In this document: positions 6,685 through 11,291 of the stretch, piece by piece
Numbering within the stretch: the stretch's first letter is position 1
How the letters are laid out: the number at the start of each line of letters is the position of its first letter
NCBI GenBank assembly: GCA_016926695.1
Contig: JAFGOB010000069.1
Location: forward strand, 1-11,291
Direction: 5' to 3'
Source of the DNA: Dehalococcoidales bacterium
GTDB taxonomy: Bacteria; Chloroflexota; Dehalococcoidia; Dehalococcoidales; UBA3254
DNA: 11,291 nucleotides
The notes under the pieces: generated by a model
What the model was told of the DNA's origin: nothing
What the model saw: only the letters and a program-made list of their open reading frames with translations
Databases searched by the model: none
Translations under genes and position numbers: made by a program

Positions 6685-7386
6685 GTGATTGAGGCTCAGA
6701 GAGTTGGACTTATGTTGAAAGTTGGCATAGTTGACAAGAGAGATGTTGCTACTTATGGGATTTTCAAGATTCTGGAAGATCATCCATCGATCAGACCAAT
6801 ATCGATTTGTGAAAAGACCAATGACGAGATATTCGAGTCAGTCTTAAAGCATCAGCCTGACATCATTGTGATAGACATTGGCTATAACGGAACCGAGATA
6901 ATTGATCGTATCCATCGGAAATTATCCGACCTTCGGTTTATTACGGTGACTGACGAGGTCAACAATGACGAATGTTGTTTCGTTTGCAGTATTGGAACCG
7001 GGGCTTATTTGTCTAAAGAGGATGTAAAGGTCAATAACCTGGTAGAGATAATTCTACTTGTCGCTGAAGGCAAATTCATCCTCTGTCGTGATATGGCAGA
7101 GCATTTGCTCTGTAAGCATAAATCTTCAATGGAGACATTACCTGAGAAGCAGGAAAAACTTGGCACTTTAACCCGACGTGAGAATACAGTGTTAGAGTTG
7201 GTCGCCCGGGGTCTTTCTAATAATGAGATTGCAACCACGCTGGCGATCTCAGTTTATACCGTGAGAGTCCATTTGAGGAATATCATGGCAAAATTAGGGG
7301 CGCACAACCGGTTACATGCCGTATATCTTGCGGGAATGAATGAATGCATGCCTGTCTCCCAGTCAATGGCAATTGCTCAACATTAA
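6685..7386 (+). CDS. NarL/FixJ-type response regulator with LuxR C-terminal HTH
   Basis: From the GTG at 6685 the product is 233 residues with two domains. The receiver domain (about 11-135) keeps the phospho-acceptor position in IIVIDIGYNG (Asp64), the switch Thr (T89 in FITVTD) and the conserved Lys (K111 in AYLSKED). The usual acidic pair near the N-terminus is IVDKRD, with Lys after the first Asp. The LuxR-type helix-turn-helix (about 162-216) is canonical: LTRRENTVLELVARGLSNNE, then EIATTLAISVYTVRVHLRNI and KLGAHNR. It should be a DNA-binding transcription factor. The GTG has AAGGA 5 bases upstream. ATG 6712 (MLKVGIVDKRD) would match the usual receiver start better but has a weak Shine-Dalgarno. 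The gene is divergent from the importer/molybdoenzyme operon, which it probably controls. No histidine kinase is in the window. Confidence 0.9.
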   Translation: MIEAQRVGLMLKVGIVDKRDVATYGIFKILEDHPSIRPISICEKTNDEIFESVLKHQPDIIVIDIGYNGTEIIDRIHRKLSDLRFITVTDEVNNDECCFVCSIGTGAYLSKEDVKVNNLVEIILLVAEGKFILCRDMAEHLLCKHKSSMETLPEKQEKLGTLTRRENTVLELVARGLSNNEIATTLAISVYTVRVHLRNIMAKLGAHNRLHAVYLAGMNECMPVSQSMAIAQH

Positions 7387-7819
7387 GGCCGGTGGATATC
7401 AGTACGTGTATTGGTCTTATTATTGAAACGCAATAGATAATTGGAGCAAAGCAAAAATCAACTTATCGTTTACTAATCCCGCGTATAATTGCCGGGACCA
7501 TCATAAGCACTAGCCCGGTAGACAGGCCGTCACTCTAGTTTACGAAGTGATATCGGGAACAGCGGCGACGGACGTGCCGTTCTCAGTTTAATTGACCATC
7601 TGTGAGGCTTCGCCAGTTACCACCAGGGGAAAGTCACGAAGAGCGGACATTTTCTACACTTTTTGAGACTAGTGCGTAGACATCGGCATGACTATACGAA
7701 CGTGCGTAGCTTTACCGTTCAGGGTCTCTATGTAGTATTAATCTACTAAATCGACAAATTGCATATAACATAAGCAATGAATTCATACGGCTATTCACTC
7801 AATAACAACAAAATACTTG
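7387..7819. other. 433-bp intergenic region between convergent genes, no gene recognised
   Basis: This stretch lies between the end of the regulator gene and the end of the membrane-protein gene. I see no supported coding frame, tRNA, rRNA or CRISPR. Small local structures are present: TCACT/AGTGA at 7530-7550, TAGTA/TACTA at 7733-7748, and an 8-base direct repeat GTGCGTAG at 7672-7679 and 7702-7709. No strong terminator with a U-run is evident for either flanking gene. Decayed sequence is more likely than a defined element. Confidence 0.5.
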
Positions 7820-8350
7820 TTACTTGAATAACGCTGCCCAGATTATGGCATCAAGTACGCCCGTATGAAAAATGAAGTACCCGGCACCTGCGACAGCCAG
7901 CCAGTAAGCTACTCCTTCCCTGAGCGGTAAGCTGAGGAGCGCCCAAGTTAAAAAGACTGATCCGAGAGCAACCAGCGCGAGAACGGTTCTTACCATGAAC
8001 CACGTGCCTGCTGCCGGGTCTCCCACATAAAAGTTCGTGAGCGGCATCCATAAGGCTGAAGGCAACAAGATCAGGAGAAATATGCCGAAAAAGATACCGT
8101 ACCCGAAGTTTCCGCCGATGACAAGCCCTTCAGGGGCCAGTCTGAAAAGTAGAAAGTATAAGAACGCAAAATAGCCCAGAGCGGAAATAATCATCGAAAC
8201 CGTATAGACCGGCCTGATCCCTGTCGGTACGCCGCCCCACAAGACGTTGGCTCCACCTCCTTGGCCACTCAGCCCATAAATATAGCTGCCGATAACAGCC
8301 GCACCACCAATAACATTGAGTACCAAAAGAACGATTTGCTGGGCATGCAT
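7820..8350 (-). CDS. Uncharacterised five-helix integral membrane protein
   Basis: I do not recognise the family. From the ATG at 8350 the product is 176 residues and very hydrophobic. Five membrane segments are predicted, at about 5-26, 46-69, 83-103, 118-140 and 146-170. Short polar loops lie between them, including a Gly-rich loop after helix 1 (LSGQGGGANVLWGGVPTG) and NFYVGDPAAG before helix 4. There are no cysteines and no obvious catalytic motif. The start is chosen because AGGAGG (8361-8366) lies 10 bases upstream. In-frame TTG 8380 and ATG 8377 would add about ten residues (MKKPGGCSS) but would put that Shine-Dalgarno inside the coding region. The gene stands alone, convergent with the regulator and divergent from the dikinase-like gene. 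Five helices are also found in TspO-type proteins, but I cannot see their motifs well enough to claim that. Confidence 0.75.
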   Translation of the reverse strand: MHAQQIVLLVLNVIGGAAVIGSYIYGLSGQGGGANVLWGGVPTGIRPVYTVSMIISALGYFAFLYFLLFRLAPEGLVIGGNFGYGIFFGIFLLILLPSALWMPLTNFYVGDPAAGTWFMVRTVLALVALGSVFLTWALLSLPLREGVAYWLAVAGAGYFIFHTGVLDAIIWAALFK

Positions 8351-8423
8351 GCTGCTACATCCTCCTGGTTTCTTCATCAATTCTCAACCTTCGTAGTATC
8401 CACTGACAGATATATTCCGTTCG

Positions 8424-8452
8424 TTGGCATTGTTGCGCTTGTGTGGTATTAT
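8424..8452 (+). promoter_or_regulatory. Predicted sigma70 promoter for the dikinase-like/PlsY-like pair
   Basis: TTGGCA (8424-8429) and TATTAT (8447-8452) are separated by exactly 17 bases, each matching the consensus at five of six positions. Transcription would start near 8459, giving a leader of about 50 nt to the ATG at 8510. The leader contains GTTACC (8477-8482) and its complement GGTAAC (8502-8507) just before the start codon, so the ribosome-entry region could pair with the upstream leader. Confidence 0.6.
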
Positions 8453-8509
8453 GAGTGATACTCCGCAATCGTATGCGTTACCAACCTCACCTGCCATGCT
8501 GGGTAACTT

Positions 8510-10927
8510 ATGAAAGTACCGCTATCGTTCGGTATCGGTTCTGCGCCGCATCGCCCGCTGGTGATGCCGATATCCCACGCGGGGAATTCCTCGAGCATCG
8601 GCACTAAGGCTTTCAGCCTCCGCATTCTCCAAGGTTACCAAATGGCGATTCCGAATACGTATGTCTGCTCGTTTTTCGCCTTCGACAGATTTCAAAAAAA
8701 CGATCCGACACTCATTGCAGAACTAAGACATGAACTTGAGCAGATTTACCGGAGAGACACCGCTTTCAGCGTGAGGTCTTCAGCTAATCTCGAGGATGGA
8801 GAAGCTCATTCCTTTGCCGGTCAGTTCCGCACCGTGCTGAATGTCAATAGCGTCGATGAGATACTAGATGCCGTTACTTCCGTCTGGGAATCGACCACCA
8901 ACGATGTCCTCCAGAGTTACCTGGAAAATTCCGGAAAGCAGAAGGACGGATTACGGATGGCTGTCATTATACAGGAGATGGTGGTGGCACGGTACTCCGG
9001 TATTGTTTTTTCCAGGAATCCGGTTACCGGTATGGACGAGGTTATCATCGAGGCCGTACGTGGTGCCGGAGACGGTCTGCATACCGGGAATGTTCCTTTA
9101 CAGCGATGGACGTATAAGTGGGGGCATTGGCTTGAAAAACCCGATACTACTATCGTTGACGAAGAAGTTATTTTGACTATCATCACCGAATCTCAAAAAA
9201 TTGCCACGCGTTACGGCAAGCCCGTGGATTTGGAATGGGCGTATGACGGTATAACGCTCTACTGGCTGCAGCTACGGCCGATTACCACGATTCGCAATAT
9301 CGATATCTATTCCAACAAAATTTCCAGAGAGTTCCTGCCTGGTATGATTAAACCCCTCGTCTGGTCCATCAATATCCCTGTCGTCAATGGTTCATGGAAA
9401 AAACTGCTGATGGAACTGCTCGGGAAAGACGCATCAACCATCGATGTTCATGCCTTGGCGAAAAGCATCTATTATCGTGCCTACTTCAATATGGGAATCA
9501 TGGGTGATATGTTCGAACTCCTTGGAATGCCGAGGGAACTGCTGGAAGTACTGATGGGGATCGAGATCGAGAACGCACAGGGACCCAGGTTCCGCCCCGG
9601 TATGAGAGCAATAAAGTACATGCCGAGAATGATCGGTTTCGTCATGAAAGCACTCTTCTTCAAGCATGTCATCAACAGATTTCTTCAGCGGGCGTTACAA
9701 GAATACGAAACCATCAGGTCGGAACTCAAGACGAGGGAAACCGAGAAATCTATCATCGCCGCTATCGATGGGTTATTCGATCCGTTGAAGGAAGGATCGT
9801 ACTTTGTTATCGTGACGTCGGTATTGATGGGCGTGTATTCACGTCTGGCGAAACACGCCGAGAAGAACGCCGGAGGCAATACCTTTACTGAAACCGGTTT
9901 CTTCCGGCGAAAATTGAACGATATAGACCCGACCTATCAACTGGGTCTGCTCCACGATTTGTACGAACATCTTCCCGAAGCCGAAAAACGACAGTTCAGT
10001 GGAGGAAACCTGCTAGGCGTAGCAGCATCTGATACGTTCAATATGCTGACCGAGAATCTTGAGAAGTTTCTGCATCGATTCGGTCATTTGAGCGACAGCG
10101 GCAATGACTTCTCAAAAGTCCATTGGATTGAAGATCCGGCCCTCGTGATCAATATGATTATCAATACGCCGCCGCAATCCGATCCCGAAACCCCGCCCGA
10201 AACCGGTTTTCCGTTACCATCCCAACCCATCCACCGGTTCATTTTGCTGAATGCTGTTGATTACCAGGAACTCAAAGAGCGGGTCAATTTTGTCTACACC
10301 TTTGGTTACAGCATTTTCCGCGACCACTTCAAAAAACTCGGTAACCTTTGGAAAGAAAAGGACTACATCTCAGAAGAGAGTGATATCTTCTACCTCACAT
10401 ATGACGAAATAAAGAATACCGTACACGGTTCAATTGATCCGGGACATCTCAGAGAATTGTGCAACAAACGACAAACGGAAATGGAAGAGCTGGCGGATAT
10501 CTCTCTGCCGGCAACCATCATCGGTGACCAACTCCCGCCGATAATCCGAGATGAGAGTCTGAAAACGAACCTTCACGGAGTCCCGGCATCCAGGGGTCAA
10601 TGCACCGGTAGAATTGTCGTGGTCCGAAGCTCGGACCAATTCGACAAGGTGCGAAAAGGAGATATCATTGTCATACCCTACTCAGATATATCATGGACTC
10701 CGTTGTTCCCGAAGGCGAAGGGGATTATTGCAGAAAGCGGAGGGATGCTTTCCCATTGTTCGATCGTTGCCCGGGAATATGGAATCCCGGCAGTGGTTTC
10801 AGTATCCGGAGCCATGGATTTACCAGACGGGACCTGCGTAAGTATCAATGGCGACCGTGGCGAAGTCCTGGTTCTGGATATAGAGCCGCCGCTTTCGACT
10901 GATGAAGAGAGGAGCAGGAAATCGTGA
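8510..10927 (+). CDS. PEP synthase/rifampin phosphotransferase-like ATP-dependent phosphotransferase
   Basis: The 805-residue protein has the three-part layout of rifampin phosphotransferase-like enzymes. The N-terminal PPDK-type ATP-binding domain spans about 20-260: GNSSSIGTKAFSLRIL with Lys33, FSVRSSANLEDGEAHSFAGQ with Arg89, and DLEWAYDG (240-247) followed by LQLRPIT with Gln254 and Arg256. A middle, mostly helical domain follows (about 265-680), containing FLHRFGHLSDSGNDF (520-534) like the family's RFGH/RYGH segment. The C-terminal swivelling domain (about 685-790) carries AESGGMLSHCSIVAREYGIP with the phospho-acceptor His749. The C-terminal PEP/pyruvate barrel of true PEP synthase is missing, so the acceptor is something else, presumably bound by the middle domain. 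In family enzymes ATP phosphorylates the His and phosphate then passes to the acceptor. Rph inactivates rifampin this way, but resistance is not implied here. The Shine-Dalgarno before ATG 8510 is weak. The stop overlaps the next gene's start. Confidence 0.85.
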   Translation: MKVPLSFGIGSAPHRPLVMPISHAGNSSSIGTKAFSLRILQGYQMAIPNTYVCSFFAFDRFQKNDPTLIAELRHELEQIYRRDTAFSVRSSANLEDGEAHSFAGQFRTVLNVNSVDEILDAVTSVWESTTNDVLQSYLENSGKQKDGLRMAVIIQEMVVARYSGIVFSRNPVTGMDEVIIEAVRGAGDGLHTGNVPLQRWTYKWGHWLEKPDTTIVDEEVILTIITESQKIATRYGKPVDLEWAYDGITLYWLQLRPITTIRNIDIYSNKISREFLPGMIKPLVWSINIPVVNGSWKKLLMELLGKDASTIDVHALAKSIYYRAYFNMGIMGDMFELLGMPRELLEVLMGIEIENAQGPRFRPGMRAIKYMPRMIGFVMKALFFKHVINRFLQRALQEYETIRSELKTRETEKSIIAAIDGLFDPLKEGSYFVIVTSVLMGVYSRLAKHAEKNAGGNTFTETGFFRRKLNDIDPTYQLGLLHDLYEHLPEAEKRQFSGGNLLGVAASDTFNMLTENLEKFLHRFGHLSDSGNDFSKVHWIEDPALVINMIINTPPQSDPETPPETGFPLPSQPIHRFILLNAVDYQELKERVNFVYTFGYSIFRDHFKKLGNLWKEKDYISEESDIFYLTYDEIKNTVHGSIDPGHLRELCNKRQTEMEELADISLPATIIGDQLPPIIRDESLKTNLHGVPASRGQCTGRIVVVRSSDQFDKVRKGDIIVIPYSDISWTPLFPKAKGIIAESGGMLSHCSIVAREYGIPAVVSVSGAMDLPDGTCVSINGDRGEVLVLDIEPPLSTDEERSRKS

Positions 10928-11291
10928 CCTGGCAGATGATGATACTGGCTGTTATCGCTGGGTATATATGTGGTTCGATCCCGTTCTCGAAAATCGTAAG
11001 TGCCGTCTTTTTCCATCGCAAGCTGCCACAAGAGGTCAAGGTTGATGTCCCTGAATCAGATGACATTTATCACGTTACGTCTTCAGGAGCCGCGGCGGCA
11101 TCCATGACACTGGGCGCACGGGCGGGGTGTACAATCGGCGTGTTCGATATGCTCAAGGTCGCCGTCCCAACACTGGCCTTCAAACTGATCTATCCGGAGG
11201 ACTCTCATTTTCTCCTGGCTGCACTCGGTGGTATGATCGGGCACAACTGGCCCGTGTTCAATCGGTTCAAAGGGGGACGAGGGATTTCATC
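10924..11291 (+). CDS. PlsY-like glycerol-3-phosphate acyltransferase homologue, 5' part
   Basis: This open frame starts with GTG at 10924, overlaps the previous gene's TGA by four bases (GTGA), and runs off the window after 122 codons. PlsY is a membrane enzyme that transfers an acyl group from acyl phosphate to glycerol-3-phosphate. Seen here are an N-terminal helix with the GSIPF motif (17-21), a second hydrophobic segment ending in FDMLKVAVPTLAF, and GHNWPVFNRFKGGRG, matching the third PlsY motif (GHxxPVFxxFKGGKG). The second canonical motif, GSGNxGATN, is replaced by HVTSSGAAAAS, which lacks the Asn residues. This may be a PlsY paralogue with altered substrate or lost activity. The overlapping start implies translational coupling to the dikinase-like protein and a shared task. 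The rest of the protein is not visible. Confidence 0.8.
   Translation, partial: MTWQMMILAVIAGYICGSIPFSKIVSAVFFHRKLPQEVKVDVPESDDIYHVTSSGAAAASMTLGARAGCTIGVFDMLKVAVPTLAFKLIYPEDSHFLLAALGGMIGHNWPVFNRFKGGRGIS

Noticed and set aside
7803..7822. TAACAA/TTGTTA hairpin at the end of the membrane-protein gene as terminator
   Set aside because: The stem has only six A/T-rich pairs, includes the stop codon and has no clear U-run, so it is too weak to call.
8358..8380. TTG 8380 or ATG 8377 as start of the membrane protein, and the ATG-TAG start-stop at 8360-8355
   Set aside because: The AGGAGG at 8361-8366 best serves ATG 8350. The ATG-TAG is a chance two-codon frame.
8510..10927. Complete PEP synthase or pyruvate phosphate dikinase
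   Set aside because: The protein ends right after the phospho-histidine domain and lacks the C-terminal PEP/pyruvate barrel, so neither name is justified.
10678..11066. Minus-strand frames over the 3' end of the dikinase-like gene and the PlsY-like gene
   Set aside because: Both are antisense to frames with conserved motifs and have no supporting signals.
1..11291. CRISPR arrays, tRNA or rRNA genes, complete insertion sequences, integrase or attachment sites
   Set aside because: Both strands were read for regularly spaced repeats, cloverleaf-like segments, transposase or recombinase motifs, and terminal repeats. None was found that could be supported.

Overview
The window looks like part of a chromosome from an anaerobic bacterium of moderate GC content. 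The best guess is an anaerobic Chloroflexota (Dehalococcoidia-like) or similar organism. This rests on gene content only: a cytoplasmic pyrogallol transhydroxylase-like molybdoenzyme, a lipoprotein with a Thr/Ser-rich linker after its lipobox Cys, and a dikinase-like protein paired with a divergent PlsY homologue. No rRNA or marker gene is present, so the taxonomy is weak.

Left half (about 1-6600, minus strand). This is one apparent transcription unit read right to left. It encodes a family 5 solute-binding lipoprotein (start 6396), a DppB-type permease, a DppC-type permease, a large molybdopterin subunit of the transhydroxylase type, and the first codons of what is probably its iron-sulfur partner (cut by the window edge). 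No ATPase genes for the importer lie between these genes. A perfect 12-bp GC-rich hairpin separates the binding-protein gene from the permeases. A good sigma70-type promoter lies upstream at 6572-6601. My reading is an uptake-plus-catabolism unit, perhaps for a hydroxylated aromatic or a related small molecule. The substrate is not shown by the sequence.

Middle (6397-7819). A divergent intergenic region carries a 9-bp inverted repeat (arms at 6629-6637 and 6652-6660), a 10-bp palindrome (6512-6521) and extra copies of the same half-site core. It is followed by a plus-strand gene for a NarL/FixJ-type response regulator with a LuxR C-terminal helix-turn-helix. No sensor kinase is visible. The regulator, the divergent promoters and the repeated half-sites make a plausible local control circuit. 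A 433-bp non-coding stretch follows, with no gene that I can support.

Right half (7820-11291). A minus-strand gene encodes an unrecognised protein with five predicted membrane segments. Divergent from it, behind a clear TTGGCA-17-TATTAT promoter, is an 805-residue protein with the layout of rifampin phosphotransferase/PEP synthase-like enzymes: an ATP-binding domain, a specific middle domain and a swivelling phospho-histidine domain, without the PEP synthase C-terminal barrel. Its stop codon overlaps the start of a PlsY-like membrane acyltransferase homologue. That homologue keeps the first and third family motifs but has lost the canonical second one, and it runs off the window. The two are probably translationally coupled and may form a functional pair.
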